A stretch of 20,857 nucleotides of DNA from the NCBI GenBank assembly GCA_946482365.1, contig CAMLQY010000032.1:1-20857 (forward strand), written 5' to 3'. The first letter of the stretch is position 1. Each line of letters begins with the position of its first letter. The position numbers were made by a program, and so were the translations under genes. The notes beneath the pieces were generated by a model. The model saw only the letters and a program-made list of their open reading frames with translations. It searched no databases and had not been told where the DNA came from. This DNA comes from an uncultured Actinomycetes bacterium (GTDB lineage Bacteria > Actinomycetota > Thermoleophilia > Solirubrobacterales > 70-9). Positions 1 to 6,813 of this stretch are shown here, piece by piece.

Positions 1-18
1 CCGCAAAACCGCTGTGTT

Positions 19-44
19 GGGGGGGTGGGGTGGGGGTGGGGGGG
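19..44 (+). other. G-quadruplex-forming G tract
   Basis: Four G tracts of 7, 4, 5 and 7 G separated by single T residues. This is the classic pattern for a very stable parallel G-quadruplex on the plus strand. It directly precedes the copy 1 hairpin; copies 2 and 3 keep only a short G-rich remnant at the same place (GGGGGTGGAGGG and GGGGGTGGG). Confidence 0.6.
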
Positions 45-241
45 TGCGCCCCCCCACACCGCGGGCCCGTACCCCCTGCCGCGCGTTTTGGGGAGGCGCA
101 CCCGCCATCCCCTCGAGAGCACACAAGGTTCGAAAGCTCTCAGCCCATAGCGCCGTCCCGGCCATCCCAAGCTCTTTTTAAAAGCTTGTGGACCTTGGCA
201 CCGGCTTCGCAGTCCGGGCGTCACCCGGTGACGTGTTGGAA

Positions 242-261
242 GGGAGCCTGGCCAGGCTCCC
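242..261 (-). terminator. Palindromic hairpin after the dehydrogenase gene
   Basis: A perfect 20-nt palindrome, GGGAGCCTGGCCAGGCTCCC, lies 10 nt past the minus-strand dehydrogenase stop codon. Read on the minus strand it is followed by TTCC rather than a real T run, so as an intrinsic terminator it is only moderately convincing. The same half-sequence starts the long stem in repeat copy 2. Confidence 0.45.
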
Positions 262-271
262 CCACCAGGGC

Positions 272-1096
<825 letters not shown>

Positions 1097-1139
1097 GGGC
1101 GGGTTCCTATCACGACGACCTCTGCCGGGGCGTCCGGCC

Positions 1140-1193
1140 CAGTCTGGCGGAATCCGCCAAGACTGTGTAACTTCCTCGCATTGATCAAGATCA
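1140..1193. promoter_or_regulatory. Divergent intergenic region with two dyads
   Basis: Between the dehydrogenase start (1096, minus) and the lipoprotein start (1209, plus) lie two inverted repeats. Positions 1140-1165 pair CAGTCT with AGACTG and GGCGGA with TCCGCC around one central base and one bulged A. Positions 1182-1193 read TGATC-AA-GATCA. Either may be an operator for the divergent pair. A TAACTT at 1168-1173 is a weak -10 candidate. Confidence 0.35.
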
Positions 1194-1208
1194 TTGGAGG
1201 AGAAAGTG

Positions 1209-1679
1209 ATGAGGGGTAGGGGTTTGATCGCGGTTCTGATCGGTGTGTTGGGCGTCGCTGCGGTCGGTGCCGGTTGCGGCGGCGGCGGCGAAAGCGACGC
1301 CACCGCCGGTGACCAGCCCTCCAAGTCCCTCTTCGTCAAGAAGGCCAACGCCGTGTGCCTGCGGAACTGGGAAGAAGCCCGAGAAGGCTACGACGAGTTC
1401 GTCAAAGCCAATGGCGGTCCCGAAACCGCGTTCGACGACGGCGACTCCGCCACCGAATACGTCGACGACGTCATCATCCCGAACAAAGAGCAGCTGGTCG
1501 ACGAACTGCGCGAGCTGGGCGCCCCCAGCGGCGACGAGAAGAAGGTCGACGCGATCATCGCCGCTTACGAGGAAGCAATAGAGGTAGCCGAAGAAAGCCC
1601 CGAAAGGGCCAAGGACGAGGTGTTCCGGTATGCGACCGACCTCGCGCAGGAGTACGACCTCTTTCGTTGCCGTATCTAG
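1209..1679 (+). CDS. Small putative lipoprotein, first of a tandem pair
   Basis: 156 residues. The N-terminus MRGRGLIAVLIGVL and the following hydrophobic stretch end in GAGC with Cys23, as in bacterial lipoproteins, though the -3 position is Gly rather than the preferred Leu/Val/Ile. The mature part is acidic and helix-rich, starts with a Gly-rich linker, and keeps two more cysteines (AVC near the N-terminal third and the C-terminal CRI) that could form a disulfide. ATG at 1209 is chosen because GGAGGAG (1196-1202) is correctly spaced; an in-frame upstream ATG would overlap that site. It is closely similar to the next gene, 24 nt downstream, so the two are probably co-transcribed duplicates. 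No enzymatic motif is seen and the function is unknown. Confidence 0.85.
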   Translation: MRGRGLIAVLIGVLGVAAVGAGCGGGGESDATAGDQPSKSLFVKKANAVCLRNWEEAREGYDEFVKANGGPETAFDDGDSATEYVDDVIIPNKEQLVDELRELGAPSGDEKKVDAIIAAYEEAIEVAEESPERAKDEVFRYATDLAQEYDLFRCRI

Positions 1680-1703
1680 AACTCCGGGGCTATAGGAAAA
1701 GTG

Positions 1704-2186
1704 ATGAGGGGTAGGGGTTTGATCGCGGTCCTGATCGGTGTGCTGGCTGTCGCTGTGATCGGTGCCGGTTGCGGCGGCGATGGCGGAAGCGACGCGACCG
1801 CCGGTGACCAGCCGTCCAAGGCGCTCTTCATCAAGAAGGCCGAAGCCGTGTGCGAGCGTAGTCACATCGAAGAAATCAAAGAAGACCAGGAAGAGTTCAT
1901 CGAGGCCCACGGCGGCAACATCGGCGCCGCGTTCGACGACATCGACTCCATCACCGAATACGTCGACACCATCGCCATCCCGCACAGGGAACGGCTGATC
2001 GACGAGCTGAGCGAGCTGGGCGCCCCCAGCGGCGACGAGGAGAAAGTCGACGAGATCCTCGCCGCTTACGAGGAAGGCATAGAGGTGGCCGAAGAAGACC
2101 CTGAAAGGGTGGTCGTAGGCAGAGGGGTATTCCAGTATGCGACCGACCTCGCGAAGGAGTACGGGCTCGAGGAATGCCGTAGCTAG
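1704..2186 (+). CDS. Small putative lipoprotein, second of a tandem pair
   Basis: 160 residues, a diverged duplicate of the preceding gene. The first 14 residues are identical and the signal ends in the same GAGC at Cys23. Shared blocks include DATAGDQPSK, ITEYVD/ATEYVD, ELGAPSGDE and the YATDLA block near the C-terminus. The extra cysteines (AVC and the C-terminal CRS) are conserved. Compared with its partner it has small insertions, for example VVVGRG near the C-terminus. Only a weak AGGAAA lies before ATG 1704, consistent with translation from the upstream transcript. An in-frame GTG three bases earlier is an alternative start. Exposed on the outer face of the membrane if processed; function unknown. 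Confidence 0.85.
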   Translation: MRGRGLIAVLIGVLAVAVIGAGCGGDGGSDATAGDQPSKALFIKKAEAVCERSHIEEIKEDQEEFIEAHGGNIGAAFDDIDSITEYVDTIAIPHRERLIDELSELGAPSGDEEKVDEILAAYEEGIEVAEEDPERVVVGRGVFQYATDLAKEYGLEECRS

Positions 2187-2253
2187 TCCCTCAAAGCCAC
2201 GCAACCTCAGGAAGGACACATCGTCGTTTCTTTGGCTAGCTGGCCAGTGCTTA

Positions 2254-2267
2254 TATGCTCTCGCCCG
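2254..2267 (+). promoter_or_regulatory. Probable leaderless promoter of the ACAD-ACAD-LLM unit
   Basis: TATGCT (2254-2259, within TTATATGCT) lies 8 nt before ATG 2268 and no Shine-Dalgarno sequence is present. The arrangement fits a -10 box with transcription starting at or next to the start codon. No clear -35 is seen. Confidence 0.5.
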
Positions 2268-3446
2268 ATGGACCTGACCCTCTCGCCATCCGAGCAGCAG
2301 TTCCGCGAAGAGGTCCGCGATTGGATCGAAGCCAACCATCCGGGTCCCGAGCCGGAAGGCGGCCTGGAGGAGGTGATGGCCTTCCGCCGCGAGTGGCAGC
2401 AGAAGATGCACGCCGCAGGCTGGGCGGGCATCTCCTGGCCGAAGGAGTACGGCGGGCGCGGCGCCACCATGATCGAGCAGGCGATCTTCGTCGGCGAGGC
2501 CTCGCGGCTGGAGGCGCCCAGCCCGGCCAACGTCCTCGGCCTGGCGATGGGCGGCCCGGTGGTGATCGCCCACGGCACCGACGCGCAGAAGCAGCGCTAC
2601 CTGGAGCCGATCCTCACCGCCGAGGAGATCTGGTGCCAGGGCTTCTCGGAGCCCGAGTCGGGTTCCGACCTCGCCTCGCTGAAGACCAGGGCGGTCAAAG
2701 ACGGGGACGAATGGGTGGTCACCGGGCAGAAGGTCTGGACCACGTTCGCCCAGTACGCCAAGTGGTGCATGCTCGTCGCCCGCACCGACCCCGACGCCCC
2801 CAAGCACAAGGGGCTCACCTACTTCCTGATGGACATGGAGCAACCCGGGGTGGAGGCCAAGCCCCTGGTGCAGATCACCGGCGAGGGGGAGTTCAACGAG
2901 GTCTTCATCGAGGAGGCGCGCATCCCGCATGAGAACGTCATCGGCGAGGTCGGCGACGGCTGGTCGGTGGCGATCACGACCCTGATGAACGAGCGCGCGG
3001 GGCTTGCCTTCGGCGCCATCGCCCAGATCGCCAACGGCCTCAAGCGGCTCGGGGCCCTGGCCGCGGAGACCAGGACGAACGGCGGCACCGCCGCCGAGGA
3101 CCCGGTGATCCGCCAGCGGCTGGCGCAGCTCCACATCGAGGCGGAGACGATGCGCCTGAACGCCTACCGGGGCTTGACCAAGACGATGCAGTCGGGGATC
3201 CCGGGGCCCGAGGGCTCGCTGGGCAAGTGGCAGTGGGCGGACATCAACCAGCGCATGGCCGAGCTCGCGCTCGACATCGAGGGCGCATATGCGCCGCTGG
3301 CCCGGGGGGACGACCACGCGATCGCCGGCGGTGCCTGGCAGTACGGCTTCCTTCGCTCGCGCGCGAACTCGATCGAGGGCGGCACCACCGACATCCTCAA
3401 GAACATCATCGCCGAGCGGGTGCTCGGCCTGCCGAAGATGCGCTGA
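2268..3446 (+). CDS. Acyl-CoA dehydrogenase, catalytic-Glu-bearing member of an adjacent pair
   Basis: 392 residues, the normal length for flavin acyl-CoA dehydrogenases, which introduce the alpha-beta double bond in acyl-CoA thioesters. The N-terminal helical domain is followed by the beta-domain motifs QGFSEPESGSDLASLKT and WTTFAQYAKW. The C-terminal helical domain ends with SIEGGTTDILKNII, where E370 aligns with the catalytic base of MCAD-type enzymes. The QVHGG-type flavin motif of the C-terminal domain is not seen. The next gene, 4 nt downstream, is a second ACAD with the opposite pattern, as in the actinobacterial FadE heterotetramers known from sterol degradation. Start ATG 2268 is supported by the promoter spacing; an upstream in-frame extension has no support. 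The acyl substrate is unknown. Confidence 0.93.
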   Translation: MDLTLSPSEQQFREEVRDWIEANHPGPEPEGGLEEVMAFRREWQQKMHAAGWAGISWPKEYGGRGATMIEQAIFVGEASRLEAPSPANVLGLAMGGPVVIAHGTDAQKQRYLEPILTAEEIWCQGFSEPESGSDLASLKTRAVKDGDEWVVTGQKVWTTFAQYAKWCMLVARTDPDAPKHKGLTYFLMDMEQPGVEAKPLVQITGEGEFNEVFIEEARIPHENVIGEVGDGWSVAITTLMNERAGLAFGAIAQIANGLKRLGALAAETRTNGGTAAEDPVIRQRLAQLHIEAETMRLNAYRGLTKTMQSGIPGPEGSLGKWQWADINQRMAELALDIEGAYAPLARGDDHAIAGGAWQYGFLRSRANSIEGGTTDILKNIIAERVLGLPKMR

Positions 3447-3450
3447 GGCC

Positions 3451-4575
3451 GTGTACTTCGACCTGACAGACGAGCAGCAGGCGATCAAGTCGACGGCACA
3501 CGACTTCCTCGCCGCCCGCTACAAGTCCGAGCGAATCCGCGAGCTGGCCGAGAGCGAGCTCGGCTTCGAGCGGTCCGACTGGGAGGAGATGGCCGGCCTG
3601 GGATGGCAGGGGCTTGCCCTGCCCGAGGAGTGGGGCGGGCAGGGGCTCGGCATCGTCGAGCTCGCCGTCATCTTCGAGGAGATGGGCTATGCGCTCGCCC
3701 CCTCGCCGCTCTTCTCCAACACGATCGCCGGCCTCGCGCTCCTGGCGGGCGGATCGGACGACCAGCGCGAGCGCTTCCTGCGCCCGCTGGCCACCGGTCA
3801 GCTGCGCGGAACCCCGGCGCTCTGGGACGCCGGCTCTCCCGCGACCATCGGCGAGTTCACGATGGAGGCCCGTGCGGACGGCGACGGAATCGTCCTCGAC
3901 GGCGAGAAGGTGCTGGTGATGGACGCCGCGGCCGCCGACTTCCTTCTCGTGGCCACCGCAGACGGGCGCCGCCACCTGGTCGAGAGCGGTGCCGCCGGCC
4001 TGACCGTTTCGCCGGCCACGTCGATCGACCTCACCCGCCGCCTCTACTCGGTGCGCTTCGAGGGGGTCCGCGTCGCGCCCGAGAACTCGCTTCCCGGCGG
4101 CGCCGACGACTACTTCCCGGTCTTCCACCGTGTTTGCGTGGCCCTTGCCGCGGAGTCGACCGGGATCGCGCAGCGGACGATGGAGATGGCCGTCGAGTAC
4201 GCCAAGGACCGCCAGCAGTTCGGTCGGCCGATCGGCTCATACCAGGCGGTCTCGCACCGCTGTGCGCAGATGCTTCTGGAGACCGAGAACGCGCGCTCGG
4301 CCGTCTACGGAGCCGCCTGGGCGGCCGATGCCGAGCCCGAGTCGCTGCCCACCGCTGCGTCGATGGCGAAGGCCTACGCGTCCGACGCGGGCTGGCGGGT
4401 GCCAGACGCCTCGCTCCAGGTACACGGTGGGATCGGCTTCACCTGGGAGCACGACCTGCACTTCTTCCTCAAGCGCGGCAAGGCCAACGCGGCGATGTTC
4501 GGCGACGCCAAGTGGCATCGCGAGCGGGTCGCCGGCGCGGTGCTGGACACGGCCGCCGAACCCGTCTCGGCCTAG
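3451..4575 (+). CDS. Acyl-CoA dehydrogenase, partner subunit lacking the usual catalytic Glu
   Basis: 374 residues beginning at GTG 3451 (YFDLTDEQQAIKSTAHDFL), 4 nt after the preceding stop; a longer in-frame start inside the previous gene gives unrelated sequence. ACAD architecture is clear: N-terminal helices with GLALPEEWGGQGLG, a central beta domain, then the helical domain with YAKDRQQFGRPIGSYQAV and QVHGGIGFTWEHDLHFFLKR (Q323 onward). In the segment where MCAD-type enzymes have YEGT, this protein reads AMFGDA, so the catalytic Glu position is F350. The central SEPxxGSD-type motif is also degenerate (WDAGSPATIG). It therefore probably works as the second subunit of an alpha2-beta2 enzyme with the upstream ACAD rather than alone. 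Confidence 0.92.
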   Translation: MYFDLTDEQQAIKSTAHDFLAARYKSERIRELAESELGFERSDWEEMAGLGWQGLALPEEWGGQGLGIVELAVIFEEMGYALAPSPLFSNTIAGLALLAGGSDDQRERFLRPLATGQLRGTPALWDAGSPATIGEFTMEARADGDGIVLDGEKVLVMDAAAADFLLVATADGRRHLVESGAAGLTVSPATSIDLTRRLYSVRFEGVRVAPENSLPGGADDYFPVFHRVCVALAAESTGIAQRTMEMAVEYAKDRQQFGRPIGSYQAVSHRCAQMLLETENARSAVYGAAWAADAEPESLPTAASMAKAYASDAGWRVPDASLQVHGGIGFTWEHDLHFFLKRGKANAAMFGDAKWHRERVAGAVLDTAAEPVSA

Positions 4576-4576
4576 C

Positions 4577-5605
4577 GTGGGCGCGCTCGACCGCATCTCC
4601 GTCGCCGCGATCGGCGTCTCGGTCGCCGACCTCGAGGCAGAGGCCGGGCGCGCCGAAGCCGCGGGGGTCGAGTGCGTCTGGGCGCCCGAGCTCTTTCGCT
4701 CCTCGGTCACGCAGGCCGCCTACCTGGCGGGTCGCACCGAGAAGATCGACGTCGCCACCGGGATCGCCTGGGCCTTCACGCGCAGCCCCTTCATCCTCGC
4801 GGTGAGCGCCCTCGACATCGACGAGATGTCGGGCGGGCGTTTTCGGCTCGGCCTCGGGTCGGGGGTCAAGCGACTGAACGAGACCTGGCACAACGCCGAG
4901 TACGGCCGGCCGGCGCCGCACCTGCGCGAGGCGATCGAGGCGACGCGTCTGATCATGCAGCAGGCCGGCAAGGGCGAGCCGATCCGCTACGAGGGCTCTT
5001 ACTACGACATCGACATCAAGGGCTGGATCCGCCCGCACCCCTCCCCCCGCGAGTCGGTGCCGATCTACACGGCCGGCATCCAGAGCGGGATGTGCAGGAT
5101 GGCGGGCGACGTCGCCGACGGGTTGATCGGGCACCCGATCCAGAGCCTGCGCTGGATCGACGAGGTCGTGGTCAGCTCCTTCGAAGAGGGTCTGAGCCGC
5201 TCCGGCCGCGAGCGCTCGAGCTTCGACTACCTGCCCACGGTCTGCTGTGCGATCGACGACGACGAGGCGCGAGCGATCGACATGGCACGGCGCACGATCT
5301 CCTTCTACGCCACGGTCAAGACCTACATGCCCCTCTGGGAGCTGCACGGCTTCGCCGACAACGCGGTTGCGGCCGGGGAGGCCTTCCGCCGCGGCGACCT
5401 CGCCGGCGTCCCGGCGGCGATCAGCGACGAGATGGTCGAGGCCTACTGCGCCGCCGGCCCCCTCGACAAGGTGCGCGCGCGGGTGGAGGCAACCGCCGAG
5501 CGCGCCGACGGCCTCTTCCTCACGCCGCCCACCTACTTCATCTCCCCCGAAGAGCTCTCGGAGTTCCAGAACCGCATCATCGACGCCTTCGGGCCGGCAG
5601 TTTGA
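4577..5605 (+). CDS. LLM-class (luciferase-like) flavin- or F420-dependent oxidoreductase
   Basis: 342 residues from GTG 4577, one base after the ACAD stop. Luciferase-like TIM-barrel features: the early strand-helix AAIGVSVADLEAEAGRAEAAG, CVWAPELF, the block VSALDIDEMSGGRFRLGLGSG typical of LLM oxidoreductases, the HLREAIEATRLI helix, and VPIYTAGIQSGMCRMAGDVADGLIGH. In actinobacteria most such proteins use coenzyme F420 or FMN; the cofactor cannot be fixed from sequence alone. Its position as third gene in an ACAD-ACAD unit suggests a redox step on the same acyl or ring substrate. It ends just before repeat copy 2. Family confident, substrate unknown. Confidence 0.9.
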   Translation: MGALDRISVAAIGVSVADLEAEAGRAEAAGVECVWAPELFRSSVTQAAYLAGRTEKIDVATGIAWAFTRSPFILAVSALDIDEMSGGRFRLGLGSGVKRLNETWHNAEYGRPAPHLREAIEATRLIMQQAGKGEPIRYEGSYYDIDIKGWIRPHPSPRESVPIYTAGIQSGMCRMAGDVADGLIGHPIQSLRWIDEVVVSSFEEGLSRSGRERSSFDYLPTVCCAIDDDEARAIDMARRTISFYATVKTYMPLWELHGFADNAVAAGEAFRRGDLAGVPAAISDEMVEAYCAAGPLDKVRARVEATAERADGLFLTPPTYFISPEELSEFQNRIIDAFGPAV

Positions 5606-5623
5606 ATTTCTGAGCAGGGGGTG

Positions 5624-5703
5624 GAGGGCTGTCGGTACCCCTCCCCAAAACGCTCGGCGGGAGCCTCGCTTGAGTGTTTTGGTGAGGGGTACCGACAGCC
5701 CTC
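5624..5703. terminator. 33-bp stem hairpin in repeat copy 2
   Basis: Arms 5624-5656 and 5671-5703 around the loop GCGGGAGCCTCGCT. It starts 18 nt after the LLM stop, so it may end that transcript or protect its 3' end, but no T run follows. The inner half of the stem is nearly identical to copy 3; the outer half differs while remaining paired. Confidence 0.6.
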
Positions 5704-5814
5704 TCGCACACAAAAGCTTTCAAGCGCTCCGTCCCCAGGCGCCTCCTCAGCCTAGAGCTTGTGAACTTTGGATTCGGCTCCGCAGCTCAGGCGTCACTCG
5801 GTGACGTGTTGGAA

Positions 5815-5954
5815 GGGAGCCTGGCCCTCCTCCAGGGGAATGTCGCGAAGCGGCTGACGCAGTCTGTTTCTAGGCGCGGCCGCAGGCCGCGCTCCTCATT
5901 GCACCGCGCTGGCGCGCGGTGCAATCAATTCCCCTGGAGGAGGGCCAGGCTCCC
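5815..5954. repeat. Nested inverted repeats: 27-bp stem enclosing two hairpins
   Basis: The outer arms 5815-5841 and 5928-5954 are perfectly complementary over 27 bp. Inside lie GCGCGGCC-GCA-GGCCGCGC (5874-5892) and a 12-bp stem with TGGC loop (5898-5925, ATTGCACCGCGC paired with GCGCGGTGCAAT). If transcribed from either strand this folds as a three-way-junction-like structure. It ends 21 nt past the stop of the minus-strand small gene. Confidence 0.75.
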
Positions 5955-5975
5955 ACCTGGCAAGCTTTCGTGTCG

Positions 5976-6179
5976 TTACTCGTCCCGTGGGGTGATGCGG
6001 AAGGTCGAGACTACCTCGGCCTGCTTGGCCTCGGGGTGGACCACGTAGGCGCTGGGGCCGCCGCCGAACCAGCCTGAGCTCTCGTTGTCGGCGACGAAGA
6101 TCCCGGGGTGGTGCTTGCCGTCACCGTCCTCGACCCAGACCTTGTCGCCCTCCTTGAACCCGTGTTCGATCTCGCTCAC
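5976..6179 (-). CDS. Small hypothetical protein, possible SH3-like fold
   Basis: 67 residues from GTG 6179: acidic and rich in Gly, Trp and His, beginning SEIEHGFKEGDKVWVEDGDG and containing HHPGIFVADNESSGWFGG and AYVVHPEAKQAEVVSTFRIT. The FKEGDKVWV start resembles small beta-barrel (SH3-like) domains; this is an impression, not a family assignment. A longer frame extends upstream, but that part is Arg-rich shadow sequence crossing the 25-bp hairpin and overlapping the upstream gene. A TAGGCT box 8 nt before the GTG supports this start. No signal peptide or membrane segment is seen, so it is probably cytoplasmic. Confidence 0.7.
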   Translation of the reverse strand: MSEIEHGFKEGDKVWVEDGDGKHHPGIFVADNESSGWFGGGPSAYVVHPEAKQAEVVSTFRITPRDE

Positions 6180-6187
6180 GGTGCCGG

Positions 6188-6193
6188 AGCCTA
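6188..6193 (-). promoter_or_regulatory. Probable leaderless -10 box for the 5976-6179 gene
   Basis: TAGGCT on the minus strand, 8 nt before the GTG start; no Shine-Dalgarno sequence lies between them. No -35 is recognisable at 16-18 bp upstream because that space is occupied by the arm of the 25-bp hairpin. Confidence 0.45.
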
Positions 6194-6202
6194 GCCGGTC
6201 CG

Positions 6203-6257
6203 CCCGCCGACGGGCCGAAATGTCAACTATGCGTTGACATTTCGGCCCGTCGGCGGG
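6203..6257. terminator. Perfect 25-bp stem hairpin between two minus-strand genes
   Basis: Arms 6203-6227 and 6233-6257 are exactly complementary with a 5-nt loop (TATGC). It begins 8 nt past the stop codon of the 6266-6790 gene and lies upstream of the 5976-6179 gene. On the plus strand it is followed by AATTTT; on the minus strand, the direction of the genes, there is no T run. The inner dyad TGTCAAC/GTTGACA could also be a protein site. Most likely a transcription barrier or mRNA 3' structure. Confidence 0.65.
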
Positions 6258-6265
6258 AATTTTGC

Positions 6266-6790
6266 CTAGGGGCAGACGACGATCAGGTGGAAGTCGGCGT
6301 CCGCGTCGAGCCCTTTCTCGTCGCGCGTGCGAACCTCGATCGCGTTGGCGTTCGCCGGCGAGGTGTTCGTCTGTGCGTACCCCGCGCCGGGAACCGACGT
6401 GCCCGCGTTGTCGCGGCCGGCGACGTTGGCGCAACCGCTGACGTTCGCCGGGAACGTCACCGTGACGGCGCCGCCGCCCTCGGCCGCGGTCACCCCCGCG
6501 TCGCTGGCTCGGGCCAGAGCGGCATTTCCGGCGCCGGCCGGATTGTTGACCACCGCCCAGTAGGTGTGGGTTGCTCGCTGGGCGGCCGGCACGACGCCCA
6601 GCTTGTTGGTGTTGATCTGGAATCCGGTCAGTGTCTTCTTCTTGAGCTTCCCCCCGCCGATCGTCTGCTTCTTGATTGCCCCTCCGTTGATCGTCTGCGC
6701 CGCGTAGGCGGTCCCCGCCAGCGCGACGAGGAGTGCCACGAGGGCGACGACCATCGCCGGCGACGGCAGCCTCTGCTTGAGCGCGTCCAT
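6266..6790 (-). CDS. Secreted or membrane-anchored protein of a Thermoleophilia-type family
   Basis: 174 residues. After MDALKQRLPSPA comes a hydrophobic segment (about residues 13-30) ending GTAYA, a signal peptide or anchor. It is followed by a Lys/Gly-rich repeat-like stretch (IKKQTIGGGKLKKKTLTG) and a mature domain rich in Ala, Gly, Thr and Asn with two cysteines (SGCANV and the C-terminal VVCP). Many proteins with this N-terminal pattern occur in Solirubrobacterales-type genomes; their role is unknown. ATG 6790 is chosen because AAGGGGG lies about 6 nt upstream; an upstream in-frame start is not supported. A nested dyad (6814-6861) precedes the gene and a 25-bp hairpin follows it. Confidence 0.82.
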   Translation of the reverse strand: MDALKQRLPSPAMVVALVALLVALAGTAYAAQTINGGAIKKQTIGGGKLKKKTLTGFQINTNKLGVVPAAQRATHTYWAVVNNPAGAGNAALARASDAGVTAAEGGGAVTVTFPANVSGCANVAGRDNAGTSVPGAGYAQTNTSPANANAIEVRTRDEKGLDADADFHLIVVCP

Positions 6791-6813
6791 TGAAATCCCC
6801 CTTCTGTCTCGAG

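Larger units (their letters stand above)
19..261 (+). repeat. Intergenic structured repeat, copy 1
   Basis: First of three diverged copies of one element (others at 5615-5954 and 12831-13079), all in the same orientation. It begins with a run of G tracts (19-44) and is followed by a hairpin with arms 42-63 and 82-103 (22 pairs, three mismatches). Next come a CACACAA-containing stretch, a CAAGCT/AGCTTG dyad (168-173 with 183-188), a tri-loop hairpin CGTCAC/GTGACG (219-233), and finally GGGAGCCTGGCCAGGCTCCC (242-261). The tail abuts the stop codon of the minus-strand dehydrogenase. No reading frame is conserved across the three copies. It could be a MITE-like element, a structured RNA, or a bidirectional 3' end. 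Confidence 0.75.
5615..5954 (+). repeat. Intergenic structured repeat, copy 2 with extended 3' inverted repeat
   Basis: Starts with a G-rich remnant, then a 33-bp hairpin (arms 5624-5656 and 5671-5703, 14-nt loop) with only one mismatch and two G-T pairs. The CACACAA segment, the AGCTTG element and the tri-loop hairpin 5792-5806 match copies 1 and 3. The tail GGAAGGGAGCCTGGCC continues into a 27-bp perfect stem enclosing two smaller hairpins. It fills the space between the plus-strand LLM gene and the minus-strand small gene, so both neighbours converge on it. Short open frames through it are not conserved in copy 3 and are not called. Confidence 0.8.

Noticed and set aside
1097..1348. N-terminal extension of the hydroxyacyl-CoA dehydrogenase
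   Set aside because: Pro/Ala-rich sequence without family similarity, overlapping the divergent gene and its promoter region.
1191..3488. Very long minus-strand open frame (765 codons) opposite the lipoprotein and ACAD genes
   Set aside because: It lies antisense to genes with clear homology and start signals, and its sequence is the Arg/Leu/Gly/Asp-rich type produced by high-GC shadow frames.
5624..5703. Repeat copies as a CRISPR array
   Set aside because: The copies are kilobases apart, palindromic, and have no regular spacers or cas genes.
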